A DNA stretch of 64,000 nt from Primulina eburnea. Lineage: Eukaryota; Streptophyta; Magnoliopsida; Lamiales; Gesneriaceae. This document shows positions 35,373-48,125 of the stretch, one piece after another. The stretch covers positions 25,941,462-26,005,461 of the forward strand of contig NC_133103.1 in the NCBI RefSeq assembly GCF_022965805.1, given 5' to 3'. How positions within the stretch are numbered: the stretch's first letter is position 1; the number at the start of each line of letters is the position of its first letter. A model generated the notes under the pieces. The model made no database searches. It worked only from the letters and a program-made list of their open reading frames with translations, and was not told the DNA's origin. A program made the position numbers and the translations under genes.

Positions 35373-37209
35373 TGTAACGCCCAAACATTCGTATGCATAT
35401 GATGTAAGGTAATGATTATGATTAAGTATGGCCATTATTCCTTTTATGGTTTATTATCATAATCGTTTGGGGATATGTGATGTAATGGTGATGATTTATG
35501 GTTTTAAGATATGATATGAATGGTATTGAATGATTTAGAATGAAACCGAGAATGGATGGGTAGAATAGAAAGATGATCCTTAGTCAAATAAGTAATGGAA
35601 GTGCTAAAACGGTATGAAACTGTGGCAGTAGTTGTGGTTTTTATCGTAATGTTTTATATATTGATCCGAATGACGTGAGGCCACTTTCATTAGAAAGATA
35701 AGACATAAGGCTATAACTTTCTTATTTTGAGTTTATTCCAAATCAATGTGGAAGATTAGCAAAAAGCGTCTCGAAGTGTGTCGTGTGTATCATCGTTCCT
35801 CCAGTGATGCATGTTGGGAGATTGAGCATAACTCTTTGCTCAGACCTTCAAATGACATGAGGCTAATTGGAGATGCAAGCCAAGACATAGAGCTACAATT
35901 TTCATATTTACCATTTTTCCAAATTATGATGGGAAGACGCGTTTCAGAAGAGATCTTTGACGAGGCTGTACGCAGAGCGCACGCCAGGACAGCAGGTGCC
36001 GCGCTAGGGCGGTAAATTTTGAGCTCCCTTGGCACTGAAATTTTGGGTTTCGACAGTAAGTTCCGCGCTAGGGCGGTAAAACATGACCGCCCCAGCGCCC
36101 TGTTCAGTGGAAAAGCGTGTTTTGGGTGAATTAAGGTATAAAATCGGTTGATACACAACTTTTCCTCATTTCTCTTCTTTTCTTTTTCTTCTCCAACGAT
36201 TCCAAGGTAGGGTTCTTCATTATCTTCTTATCCTTTCTTTCAATCAAGCAATAAATCTTCAATCTGGAGTTGGAACTTCATCTTTTTAGTGAAAGGGACA
36301 AAGGTAAGTGGTTTTTCTTCTTGTTCTTGAGTTATTGAAGATGGTGGAGTTAGGGCATGATGGTTGTGATTGATGTATTGGATTAAATGGTCATCTAATG
36401 TTTTTATTTTTGTGTTAATGGTTAGTTATTGGGTTTATTATTGTAGGATCACCATCAAGGTTTAGGAAACCAAGTCCTCCAAGTGTTGTAAGTGGAATCA
36501 TTTCTTCAATGCATCACATGATCCTATATGTATGTGTTTTGATGATTTTATGATAAATCCTTTCAAATTCCATTCATGATATATATATATATATATGTAA
36601 ATATGTATATATGGTAGTGTAATTATATGCATTTTGAATGAAAGGAGTTAAACTTTTCAAGATGCCTCTAATGTGTTTGATAAGATGCTTGAATGAAGTT
36701 TTATATGATTGAATGATTGGATTGATAGTGATAGTAGTGGTGTTGCCTCTGGCAATTCTAAATTCATAATGTAACTGGCCAATTAACGATGAAAACATGT
36801 GCTCTCTTATAAGATGCATTTTATGCAGAAGTACGTGTCCCTCCTATAAGATTCGTTTTTACGAAGAGGGTTAGCAATGAATGAAATATCTTATAAGAAC
36901 TATCAATTCTTCAGTTGATCAATGAAATGAATATCATCCCTATGTATTGTTGTATTATGATTCTTGACGGATGATATTAATGGTGATTCGACGTTTACGA
37001 AATGAGATGGATAATGTTTTCAAGAAAATGAAATTGAGGCTACCCATTTTATGTTTTGCAATAAAATAATATATATGTACCTTGTTAGTATTGATTCCAT
37101 TTCCTGAGTTTTATACTCATTCCAGATATGTTCATGTGATGCAGGCACAGGTAAGAAAGACTGATCATCCTTGAGTTGTCGAAGCGAGAGAAAGGAATAT
37201 GCCAAACTA
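35373..37209 (+). repeat. Gypsy B 5' LTR, 3'-truncated
   Basis: It starts TGTAACGCCC and follows the 3' LTR (41,653-43,811) up to GAATATGCCAAACT at about 37,208, then diverges. The last about 300 bp of the LTR and the PBS are missing, so reverse transcription could not be primed from this copy. A TATAAAA box lies at about 36,138-36,144, with the GC-rich repeat just upstream (35,995-36,105). Confidence 0.88.
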
Positions 37210-38280
37210 ATATGGATGTGTAGCCTCAATAATTATGATATGTTATGTATGAAAATGGTTTTAAACTAATATGTACCATAGGATCATGCCGCCTAAGCGT
37301 AAAGCACCAGAAGGGGAGGATAGTTCATCATCTAGAGTGGTTGGTGAATTTAGCAAGTTACTGAAAGAACAAGCCAAGGTACATGGCGAGCAAATTCAGC
37401 AGCTCTTACAGATGCAGAATGCAGGGCGAGGGAGAGAGAGAGAGAGAGAGAGAGCAAGTGAAGTCCAAACCCGGTAGTTAAGGCGCATACGAAAGATTTC
37501 GTAAGATGAAGCCACCAGAATTTGATGGTAGCACTGATCCCATGGTCGCCTTGTAATGGGTTAAAGCTGTGGAGGCTTTATATGATTATCTTCAGTTTCA
37601 AGATATAGATCGAGTCAGCTGTGCCATTTTTCTACTGACCAAGACGGCGAGGACTTGGTAGGATGCCGCCAAGATATCAGTTAATGTCTCGGCACTCAAG
37701 TGGCAGGAGTTTAAAGATTTATTCTACGACAAATATTTTCCTCGAGTTGTTCGAAGTCAGAAAGTGAAGGAATTTCTAGAACTGAAGCAAGGAAATATGT
37801 CAAAGCAAGAGTATATTCTCAAATTCGAAGAGGGGTGTCAGTTTGCCCCATACCTGGCCTGCAATGACATCGAGAAGGGCGAGCATTTTCTCAGAGGTGT
37901 CCGGGCTGAAATTAAAAGAGAAGTTTGAATGCCTAAAGCTGCTTCATATAAAGAGATTATTGAAAAATCAAGGATGGCTGAGCAGGACGAGAAGGAAATT
38001 GAAAGAGAAAGACAGTTGAAGCGCCAAGATTTTTCTACTAAAGGCCAAGGATCCGGATGGAAAGGTAAGGGCAAGTTCAGAGGCAAGGAAAAAGAGGAGC
38101 ATCGACCCAAAGCTCCTATGCCACCACCTACCTATGATCGACCTGTATGTCCAAAATGTGGCAAAATGCATACAGGTGAGTGCTTGGTTGGAAGTAATCG
38201 ATGCTTTCGTTGTGGAGGTGTTGGACATGTTATCAAAAGTTGTCCAGTGAAGGGTGAGAAAGGGAAGGATAGGGTTCAAG
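37210..38280 (+). pseudogene. gag: Gypsy B gag
   Basis: After about 75 bp of unassigned leader-like sequence, ATG 37,286 begins MPPKRKAPEGEDSSSS. A (GA)n expansion at 37,430-37,454 yields RERERER and then a stop. Further segments show the Retrotrans_gag-like domain (ARTW, FYDKYFPRVV, ELKQGNMSKQEY, FLRGVRAEIK) with a stop before MPKAASYKEI (37,929). Knuckles CPKCGKMHTGEC and CFRCGGVGHVIKSC end the domain. This upstream half of gag is single-copy in the window: the duplication begins at 38,063. Confidence 0.88.
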
Positions 38281-38948
38281 GCAGAATCTTCACAATGACA
38301 AAAGAAGGTGCAAATCCTGATTCTTCTGTTATATCAGGTACTATCTTAATTTCAGGCAAGGCCACTATTACATTGATTACTGGTGCTACGCATTTCTTTA
38401 TGTCAGAAAATTTCTTGCGCTCTTTGAATGTTGTTCCATATTTTGAACCCCTCCACTATAGTATTTTGTTGCCATCAGGAGACGATTTATGGCCTTCCAA
38501 TATTCTTAAAGGTTGTACAGTGGAAGTAAATGAGAAAATCTATTTTGCTGATCTTATTATTATTCCCATGGTGTCGTTTGATGTTATTTTGGGAATGGAT
38601 TGGCTATCGTCATATCATGCCATTATTGACTGCGTGGCTAAAACAGTGCGATTTCTTGCAGAAGATGATGATAACGGGATTTTCCATAGTTCAGGTATTT
38701 TGCTTGGCACTCCTTATATTACTTGTCTCAAAGCTCATGAAATGTTATCAAAGGGGTGTCAGGGGTTTTTAGCTTCTGTGATAGATGTTAATACAGAGAT
38801 GAAGATAAAGTTGAATGAGATTGAGGTAGTTCGAGATTTTCCTGATGTATTTGCAGATGATGTGCTTGGATTGCCACATGACCGTGAAGTTGAGTTTGTG
38901 ATTGACGTGGTTCCAGGTACTGCTCCGATTTCGAAAGCTCCTTACTGA
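38281..38948 (+). pseudogene. Gypsy B protease region
   Basis: Continuous with gag. The active-site motif reads TLITGATHFFMSENF where related elements have LIDTGATHSF, so the catalytic Asp codon is gone without a frameshift. The second conserved block FDVILGMDWLSSYHA and the linker [12 protein letters not shown] are intact. It ends at a TGA at 38,946-38,948 (SKAPY*MAPTEM), most simply a CGA-to-TGA change at a CpG. Both lesions also occur in the left arm. Confidence 0.9.
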
Positions 38949-41615
38949 ATGGCACCGACTGAAATGAATGAGATGAAGAATCAGTTGCAAGATCTATTAG
39001 ACAAAGGCTTTATTCATCCGAGTTCTTCTCCTTGGGGAGCTCCGGTTTTATTTGTCAAAAAGAAAGATGGATCATTGTGGTTGTGCATTTATTACAGAGA
39101 GATCAACAAAGTCACGATCAAGAATAAATATCCATTGCCAAGGATTGATGACCTCTTTGACCAACTTCAGGGAGCGACAGTGTTTTCAATGATCGACCTG
39201 CGTTCTAGTTATTATCAACTGAAAGTTAGGGAATCTGACGTCCCTAAAACTGCATTCAGAACCAAGTACGACCATTATGAATTCCTAGTCATGTCATTCG
39301 GGTTGACATACGCTCCAACGGTATTCATGGATCTAATGAATCGGGTCTTCAAGCCATATCTGGATAGCTTTGTTATCGTTTTCATTGACGATATCCTGAT
39401 TTATTCCAAGACTCGGGAACTTCATCCCGAGCATCTCATAATTGTATTGCAGTTATTGAGGGAAAAGCAATTATACGCAAAGTTGAAAAAGTGTGAATTC
39501 TGGTTAGAGCAAGTATCATTTCTAGGCCATATCGTTTCGAGAGAAGTTATTGCAGTGGATCCTATGAAGATTGAAGCGATTAAGCAATGGCATATTCCGA
39601 CGACAGTCTCCGAGGTGCGTAGTTTTCTTAGTTTGGCAGGTTATTATCGACGTTTTATTGCCAATTTCACCAAAACAGCCCTACCCTTAACCAATATGAC
39701 GAGGAAAGCGGTGAAGTTTGAGTGGAAAAACGAGTGCCAATACGGATTTCAAGTGTTGAAAGACAAGTTGACATCAGCCCCTATCCTAGCACTTCCGTGT
39801 GGTACTGAAGATTTTATTGTATACACTGATGCGTCAAAGATGGGACTTGGATCTGTACTGATGCAGCGTGGGAAAGTAATCGCTTATGCTTCTCGTCAGT
39901 TGAAGGATTACGAGAAGAATTATCCCACCCACGATCTTGAGTTGGTTGCAGTGGTCTTAGCATTGAAAATATGGAGGCATTATCAGTATGGCGAGAAATG
40001 TTAAGTTTTCATAGACCACAAAAGCTTGAAATATCTATTCTCGCAGAAGGAACTTAATATGCGGCAGAGGAGGTGGTTAGAACTTGTTAAAGATTATGAG
40101 TGACAATTAGCTACCACCCAGGTAAAGCAAAAGTGGTTGCAGATGCTTTGAGCCGTAAGTCAGTTTGTTCTTTGAGTTCATTGGTTCAGGAGCAATTGTT
40201 ATTGGATCTTCAGAGAAGCGAGATTGCTATAGTAGAGCAAGGGACCATAGCTAGACTTTCAGCTTTGGTTATTCGACCTACGTTGACAGATAGGATACGA
40301 CGGGAGCAACCTAATGACAATCAGTTGATGAAATTGCGATCCAAATCCGATGAGAAAGGAAATACAGAGTTTGTGATGAAAACATCCAGGTAGCACCAAG
40401 ATGTATCAGGATCTCCGACGTCTATACTGGTTGCCAGGTATGAAAAGTGATATCGCAAAGTTTATATCTGAATGTCTAACATGTTAGCAGGTAAAGATTG
40501 AGCATCAAAGACCTGCTGGAATTTTTCAATCCCTCCCAATACCTCAGTGGAAGTGGGAGCACATCACTATGGACTTGTTAATGGGACTTCCAAGAACACC
40601 AAAAGGTTACAACTCCATTTGGGTGATTGTTGATAGGTTAAACAAGTCTGCTCATTTTCTTCCGATCAAGACAACGTTTACAATGAACAAGTATGTTGAA
40701 GTCTATGTAGCTGAGATTGTGAGACTTCATGGTATTCCTGTGTCAATTGTATCTGATCGTGACCCAAGGTTTACTTCTGAATTCTGGAAGAGCTTGCACA
40801 GAGCCTTGGGCACCAGGTTGGCTTTTAGCACAGCTTATCATCCTCAGAGTGACGGACAGTCAGAGAGGGTGATTCAGATTCTTGAAGATATGCTACGAGC
40901 CTGCACGATTGATTTTCCTGGTAACTGGGATTCTAAATTGCCACTTGCAGAATTTACATATAACAATAGCTATCAGGCGACGATTGGCATGGCACCATAC
41001 GAGGCATTGTATGGCAGAAAATTTTGGTCACCGTTGAATTGGGATGAAGCCAGTGAAAGAAATATGTTAGGACCAGAATTGTTCCAACAGACAGCTGATG
41101 TGATTACTTTAATCCAGGATAGAATGAAGACGGCCGAAACCAGATAGAAAAGTTATGCCGATTACCGAAGAAGGCCTTTGGAGTTTGAAGTTGGAGATCA
41201 TGTTTTTATCAAAATTGCTCCTCTCAAAGGAATTATGAGATTTGGTAGGAAAGGAAAGCTAAGCCCAAGATTTATCGGCCCATTTGAAATTCTAGACAGG
41301 ATCGGAGAAAGAGCATATCGTCTAGCCTTACCGCCAGACTTGGATAGAGTCCACATTGTATTTCACATCTCATTGCTCAGGAAGTATATCTCGAACCCTT
41401 ACCATATTCTCAGACATGAAGCGTTGGATCTGATTCCGAACTTGACTTATCAAGAAGTACCAATCCAGATTTTAGATCGCAAGGTTAAAGTACTAAGGAA
41501 TAAAGAGATCGGCATTATCAAGGTTCTTTGGCATAATCAGTTGGTTGAAGAAGCAATGTGGGAACCAGAGGAGAAAATGAAGCAGCGATATCCTGAGTTA
41601 TTTGCACAGTAATGG
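38949..41615 (+). pseudogene. pol: Gypsy B pol: RT, RNase H, integrase, chromodomain (right arm)
   Basis: The RT (38,949-39,540) has [14 protein letters not shown] and [10 protein letters not shown]. The RNase H (39,690-40,150) has [11 protein letters not shown] and a stop after EKC, then a frameshift before [16 protein letters not shown]. About 100 bp is deleted at 40,385, removing the integrase zinc-finger histidines. The integrase core (40,569-41,147) has MDLLMGLPRT, SDRDPRF and DGQSERVIQ. The chromodomain-like tail (41,178-41,612) has PIQILDRKVKVL and EEAMWEPEEKM. Confidence 0.92.
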
Positions 41616-41637
41616 CAATTTCGAGGACGAAATTTAT

Positions 41638-41652
41638 TAAGGAGGGGAGAAT
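41638..41652 (+). promoter_or_regulatory. Gypsy B polypurine tract
   Basis: A purine run (AAGGAGGGGAGAA) directly precedes the 3' LTR, in the position expected for plus-strand cDNA priming. B2 has the same tract at 61,873-61,890 on the minus strand. Confidence 0.85.
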
Positions 41653-42863
41653 TGTAACGCCCAGACATTCGTATGCATATGATGTAGGGTATTGATTATG
41701 ATTAAGTATGACCATTATTTCTTTTATGGTTTATTATGATAATCGTTTGGGGATATGTTATGTAATGGTGATGATTTATGGTTTTAAGATATGATATGAA
41801 TGGTATTGAATGATTTAGAATGAAACCGAGAATGAATCGGTAGAATAGAAAGTTGATCCTTAGTCAAATAAGTAATGGAAGTGCTAAAACGGTATGAAAC
41901 TGTGGCAGTAGTTGTGGTTTTTAGCATAATGTTTTATATATTGATCCAAATGATGTGAGACTACTTTCATTCGAAAGATAAGACATCAGGCTATAACTTT
42001 CTTATTTTGAGTTTTGTCCAAATCATTGTGGAAGATTAGCCAAAAGCGCCTCGAAATGTGTCGTGTGTATCATCGTTCCTCTAGTGACACATGTTGGGAG
42101 ATTGAGCATAACTCTTTGCTCAGACCTTCAAATTACATGAGACTAATGGAGATGCAAGCCAAGACATAGAACTACAATTTTCCTTTTTACCATTTTTCCA
42201 AATTATGACGGGAAGAGGCGTTTCGGAAGCGATCTTTGACGAGGCTGTACGCAGAGCGCACGCCGGGACAGCAGGTGCCGCGCTAGGGCGGTAAATTTTG
42301 AGCGCCCCAGCGCCCTTGGCACTAAAATTTTGGGTTCCGACAGTAAGTTCCGTGCTATGGCGGTAAAACTTGACCGCCCCAGCGCCCTGTTCAGTGGAAA
42401 AGCGTGTTTTGGGTGAATTAAGGTATAAAATCGGTTGAGACACAACTTTTCCTCATTTCTCTTCTTTTCTTTCTCTTCTCCAACGATTCCAAGCTAGGGT
42501 TCTTCATTATCTTCTTATCCTTTCTTTCAATCAAGCAATAAATCATCAATCCGGAGTTGGAACTTCATCTTTTTAGTGAAAGGGACAAAGGTAAGTGGTT
42601 TTTTTTCTTGTTCTTGAGTTATTGAAGATGGTGGAGCTAGGGCATGATGGTTGTGATTGATGTATTGGATTAAATGGTCATCTAATGTTGTTATTTTGGT
42701 GTTGATGGATAGTTATTGGGTTTATTATTGTAGGATCACCATCAAGGTTTAGGAAACCAAGTGCTCCAAGTGTTGTAAGTGGAATCATTTCTTCAATGCA
42801 TGACATGATCCTATATGTATGTGTTTTGATGATTTTATGATAACTCCTTTCAAATTCCATTCA

Positions 42864-42907
<44 letters not shown>

Positions 42908-43811
42908 TTATGTAAATATGTATATATTGTAGTGAAATTACATGCATTTTGAATGAAAGAAGTTAAACTTTTCAAGATGCCTCTAATGTGTTTGATAAAA
43001 TGCTTGAATGAAGTTTTACATGATTGAATGATTGGATTGATAGTGATAGTAGCGGTGTTGCCTCTGGCAATTCTAAATCTGTAATGTAACTGGCCAATTA
43101 ACGATGAAAACATGTGCTCTCTTATAAGTTGCATTTTATGCAGAGGTACGTGTCCCTCCTATAAGATTCGTTTTTACGAAGAGGGTTAGCAATGAATGAA
43201 CTATCTTATAAGAACTATCAATTCTTCAGTTGATCAATGATATGAATATCATCCCTATGTATTGTTGTATTATGATTCTTGACGGATGATATTAATGGTG
43301 ATTCGACGTTTACGAAATGAGATGGATAATGTTTTCAAGAAAATGAAATTGAGGCTACCCATTTTATGTTTTGCAATAAAATAATATATATGTACCTTGT
43401 TAGTATTGATTCCATTTGCTGAGTTTTATACTCATTCCAGATATGTTCATGTGATGCAGGCACATGTAAGAAAGACTGATCATCCTTGAGTTGTTGAAGC
43501 GAGAGAAAGGAATATGCCAAACTTTGGAGATTTCGATGGATATTATTTTTGTTATGTCAAGCTTTTGGCTATTTTGGAAAACATTGAAAATGTTGTTTTG
43601 CGCTTTGGTTTTGGCAAGATGTGTAAATACTTTACTTAATGGTATCTGAAGAATATGAAAATCTTTTGCATGTGTTTTATGTGTTGTTTGAGACAGGTGT
43701 CATGCCCTATTTACGGGGAGATGCTGCCCAAATTCTTAAAATTACACATTTTCTCCAAATTATATTTTAAAGCTTCCGCACTAATTATGCATTTTAGTCA
43801 CGAGTGTTACT
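41653..43811 (+). repeat. Gypsy B 3' LTR (right arm)
   Basis: 2,159 bp, TGTAACGCCC...CGAGTGTTACT, followed by the GAGGG target duplication (43,812-43,816). Promoter-like elements are a TATAAAA at 42,423-42,429 with a GC-rich repeat immediately upstream (42,240-42,385). A TA tract lies at 42,866-42,902. In about the first 350 bases I count roughly 18 differences from the 5' LTR and 10 from the left-arm 3' LTR. Confidence 0.93.
42240..42429 (+). promoter_or_regulatory. B LTR core promoter region with GC-rich repeats
   Basis: Repeated blocks (CGCGCTAGGGCGG.., GGGCGGTAAA, GCGCCCCAGCGCCC), partly self-complementary, run up to GGTATAAAATCGG, a good plant TATA box. A pyrimidine-rich stretch follows (TTTCCTCATTTCTCTTC), typical of a plant 5' untranslated leader. 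The transcription start is inferred, not shown. Confidence 0.65.
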
Positions 43812-43816
43812 GAGGG

Positions 43817-44850
43817 CCAATCCCCCACCTCCACCAATAGATATGCAGGCACAGATGCTTGGAGGCATGACTCAGTTCTTCTCACAGTTTGCAGGCAACC
43901 ATGCAGCAATGAATACAGGGGCGAGGCCGGACCGGAAGCAGTGTATGAGAGGTTCAGGAGGATGAACCCAAAGGAGTTTTCTGGGACCACTGACCCGATG
44001 TTAGCTTAGGGATTGATTAAATCCATCGTGCTGATTTTTGCCTTCATGGAGTTGCAAGATGCAGATAGGGTAAGATGTGCCACATTTCTATTGACTGGGG
44101 ACGCCAGACTGTGGTGGGAGAGCGTGTCAGTGGCAGCGAACTTGCAGAACCTCTCTTGGGATGGCTTTAAAGAGATATTCTACTCCAATTACTTCACTGA
44201 TGAAGTACGATCCAGGCTGACCAAAGAATTTATGACCCTGCGACAGAGAGACAATAGTGTTGCAGATTTTGCAGGAAGTTTGAGAGGGGGTGTCACTTTG
44301 TGCCCCCGATCGTCAAATGATGCTCAGAGTAACTTGAGGCAATTTATGGATGGATTGCGGCCGGTCTTGCGCCATGACATCCGAGTTGCTGGTCATACTA
44401 CCTAAACGATTGCCGTGTCAAGAGCTTTGGCGGCAGAGCTATATCAGAGGGATATTGAAGCTGATAGGCAGGGCAAGAGGCCCTATCAGGCTCCACAGCA
44501 GCAGCTGCATCAGCCATCTCTGTTTAATAGGCCGTTCCAGTGGCAACCAGGGAAGAGGCCTTATCAGGGACCACCAAAGGGCAAGGGTCCTATGCCACAG
44601 CAAAAAGCTCCTCAGAGGCCGGGAGAGTACCCGGTGTGCCCGAAGTGCAATCTCCAGCACCCAGGACAATGTTTGTATGAGTCAGGCAAGTGTTTCAAAT
44701 GCGGAGCCAGTGACCACATGTTAAAGGAGTTTCCGCAGTGGAGGCAGCCAACACAGGGCAGAGTGTTCGCCATGCATTCACAGGAGACGAACCCAGACAC
44801 TACCCTGTTGATGGGTAACTTATTTAATTCCGTACAGTATTAAATTTTCG
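43817..44850 (+). pseudogene. gag: Gypsy A gag, continued (right arm)
   Basis: It resumes A gag after B: a PPPPPIDMQAQMLGGMTQFF-type stretch, a frameshift, then GDARLWWESVS, FTDEVRSRLTKEFM and a stop (HTT*TIAVSRALAAEL). A Gln/Pro-rich linker and knuckles CPKCNLQHPGQC and CFKCGASDHMLKEF follow; the last Cys is Phe, as in the left arm. It ends FNSVQY, stop 44,843. Confidence 0.88.
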
Positions 44851-45283
44851 ACTTGCATGTTTATTTGAACTGGGATTATTAGGATCTAGATGGAATTTTT
44901 GGTGTCTTTTGTTGCATAAGACTACTATTAGAAATTTGGGATATAAGTTGCCTGGTGCTAACGTCTCTGAGGAAATATTTTGATCAAGAGATTAGCCACG
45001 AATGCCTGATAGAATCGGGAGCCACCCACTCGTTCATTTCAGAGACATTCGCTAGTCACCTGGACATCAAGTCTATTGGACTCGAAGTGAGCTATTCAGT
45101 GACAGTCCCATCAGGGGAAGAATGATCAGCTACTAGCGTGGTCAGAGACATCGATCTCGAGCTACATGGCCACCTAGTGTATGCAGATTTGACTGTGTTG
45201 CCAATGTCGGAATTCGATATTAACTTGGGTATGGACTGACTGACGAAGAACAGAATTCTGATTGATTTTCAGAAAGGTCAGTA
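44851..45283 (+). pseudogene. Gypsy A protease (right arm)
   Basis: The frame near 44,998 reads HECLIESGATHSFISETFASHLDIKS: Glu replaces the catalytic Asp, whereas the left arm reads LIDAG. The later conserved FDINLGMD block is followed by a stop. The first about 140 bp carries no recognisable motif. Confidence 0.8.
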
Positions 45284-48125
45284 TTGGTTAGGCCGTTAGG
45301 CATGGAACAGTTTCTCTTCGAGCCAGCTAGGTGGAGAAGTTTCCCGCGCATGTTCTCTTGCATGCAGGCGCGAAGACTTATGCACAAGGATTGTCAGGCC
45401 TTCTTGGCCAGAATTATTTTCGCACCTAACGTAACCATTCCGTCAGTATCAGACGTGCCAGTAGTCAAAGACTTCCCAGATGTGTTTCCTGATGATGACA
45501 CAGGTCTTTTACTAGAGAGAGAGGTTGAGTGCGATTGATCTCATGCCAGGCACAGTGCAAATCTCCAAGGCACTATACCGATTGGCTCCAGCTGAGATGT
45601 TAGAGCTCAAGCAGCAGATACAAGAGCTTTTGGACAAGGAATTCATTCGCCCTAGTTTCTCACCGTGGAGCGCAGTAGTGCTCTTTGTGAAAAATAAAGA
45701 TGGGAGCATGAGGCTGTGTGTCGATTACCAAGAATTGAACAAGGTAACGATCAAGAATAAATACCCATTACCTAGGATCGAGGACTTGTTCGATCAGTTA
45801 CAGGGAGCTACAGTGTTCTCGAAGATAGATCTTCGATCAGGATATCATCAGCTGAAAGTGAAAGACTCCGATGTTCACAAGACAGCCTTCAGAACTAGAT
45901 ATGGTCATTACAAGTTCTTTGTGATGTCGTTTGGTCTGACGAATGCTCCAGCAATTTTCATGGACCTCATGAACCGATTATTCCAGCCCTACTTAGACCA
46001 GTTCGTCATAGTGGTCATTGACGACATTCTTATATACTCTAAAAGCCGAGAGGAGCACATTCAACACTTGAGGACAGTTCTACAGAGCTTGCAGAGTCGT
46101 TAGTTATTTGCGAAGTTCAGTAAGTGTGAATGTTGGTTGGAGAAGGTAGCATTTTTGGGTCATATAATTTCTAGCAGTGGCATTGAGGTGGATCCAGCGA
46201 ATGTAACAGCCGTTAAGGAATGGGTTGAGCCGGAGAATGCATCAAAAATCTGCTATTTTCTGGGTTTATCCGGTTACTACCGTAAGTTTATTCACGGGTT
46301 TTCTTCAATAGAAGTGCCACTTACTTCATTGACCAAGAAGAATGCTAAATTCGTTTGGAGTTATGAATGTCAGAAGAGCTTCGATACTTTGAAGCAAGCT
46401 CTTATTTCAACGCAAGTGTTAGCCATGCCATCAGGGCAAGGAGATTTTTGTTATACAACGATGCATCTAAGCTCGGTTTAGGCGCAGTCTTGATGCAGCA
46501 GGGTCAGGTAATAGATTATGCTTCCAGACAGTTGAAGGTGCATGAGAATAACTACCCGACTCATGATCTGGAATTAACCGCTGTTGTCTTTGTGTTGAAG
46601 ATTTGGAGACACTACTTGTATGGCGAAAAGTGTCAGATATTCACTGATCACAAGAGTCTCAAGTATTTTTTCACGCAGAAAGAACTGAATATGAGACAGA
46701 GACGGTGGTTGGAGTTAGTGAAAGACTACGACTGCGAAATTAACTACCACCCGGGGAAAGCTAATGTTGTCGCAGACGCTTTGAGCAGAAAAGTCGCTGT
46801 TTTAGCACAATTGTCAGTGCAGAGACCCCTTCAGTCAGAGATTAAGAGGTTAGATTTAGAAGTTTATCGCAAGGGCAGAGCTTCGAGGCTGTCTAATTTG
46901 ACAGTCCTATCTTCCTTGCTAGACTGTTTTCGTGCGGGCCAGCCTCAGACGAGCAGTTGCAGAACTGGAGGCTGAAGGATGTAGCCAAGGGCAGTGTACT
47001 CTACATGGTGTCAGATATTATGGTGAGATACAGAGGTAGAATGTGGGTGACTAGTGTTGATTCGATCAGAGAAGATATTCTGACAGAGGAACATGCATCT
47101 CCGTATTCAATCCACCAAGGAGGTACTAAGATGTACAAATACTTGCATGTTTTTTATTGGTGGCCAGGTATGAAGTGAGACATCCATAGATTTGTGTCTG
47201 AATGCCTCACTTGTCAGCAGGTGAAGGCAGAACACCAGAGGCCAGCAGGAATGCTTAAGCCACTCCCCATCCCAGAGTGGAAATGGGAGAATATCACCAT
47301 GGACTTTATAGTTGGTTTATCGAGGTCAGTCAGAGAATTTAATGTTATTTGGGTCATAGTGGACCGACTCACCAAGACAGCGCATTTCCTGCCAGTGAAG
47401 ACGGATTTCTCCATGACGCAGTATGCGGAGTTTATATCAGGGAGATCGTTCGATTGCACGGGATCCCAGTTTCTATTGTCTCCGATCGGGACCCGAGCTT
47501 TACATCGTCCTTTTGGAAGAGCTTACATGCAACATTGGGACGAAATTGCTATTCCGTACAGCTTTTCACCCGCAGACAGATGACTAGTCTGAGCGAGTGA
47601 TTCAGATTCTGGAGGATTTATTGCGAGCCTGTATGATTGATTTCCATGGGACATGGGAATCTAAGCTGCCTCTAGTGGAGTTTACCTACAACAAAAATTT
47701 TCAATCATCCATTTGTATGGCTCCCTACGAGGCATTGTATTGTAGGAAGTGCAGATCGCCGATTCATTGGGATGAAGTCGGTGAAAGAGCAGAACTTGTT
47801 CCCGAGATAGTTCAGCAGACTGCAGATGTGGTGGTCAGGATCCGAGACAGGATGAAGACCTCCCAAAGTCGCCACAAGAGTTATGCTGATAATAAAAGGA
47901 AAGATCTCGAGTTTGCCATAGGTGATCATGTTTTTGTAAAGATAGCACCCATGAAGGGTGTTATGAGATTTTGTAAGAGAGGCAAACTTAGTCCAAGGTT
48001 TATTGGACCTTTCGAGATTCCTGACTGAGTTGGGACACTAGCTTATCGTGTTGCCCTTCCGCCAAATCTGACCGGGGTACACAATGTGTTCCTTGGCTCA
48101 ATGCTGAGGAAGTACCTAGCTAATC
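45284..48125 (+). pseudogene. pol: Gypsy A pol: RT, RNase H, integrase (right arm)
   Basis: The RT (45,525-46,130) has [24 protein letters not shown] and a stop after LQSLQSR shared with the left arm. The connection and RNase H (46,137-46,800) have [21 protein letters not shown] and [16 protein letters not shown], with a one-base frameshift near 46,450. The integrase zinc finger (47,090-47,215) ends CLTCQQ; the core starts MDFIVGL and has frameshifts around 47,430 and 47,590. The post-core region (47,597-48,028) is followed by MLRKYLANQ, where Cassandra is inserted. Confidence 0.9.
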
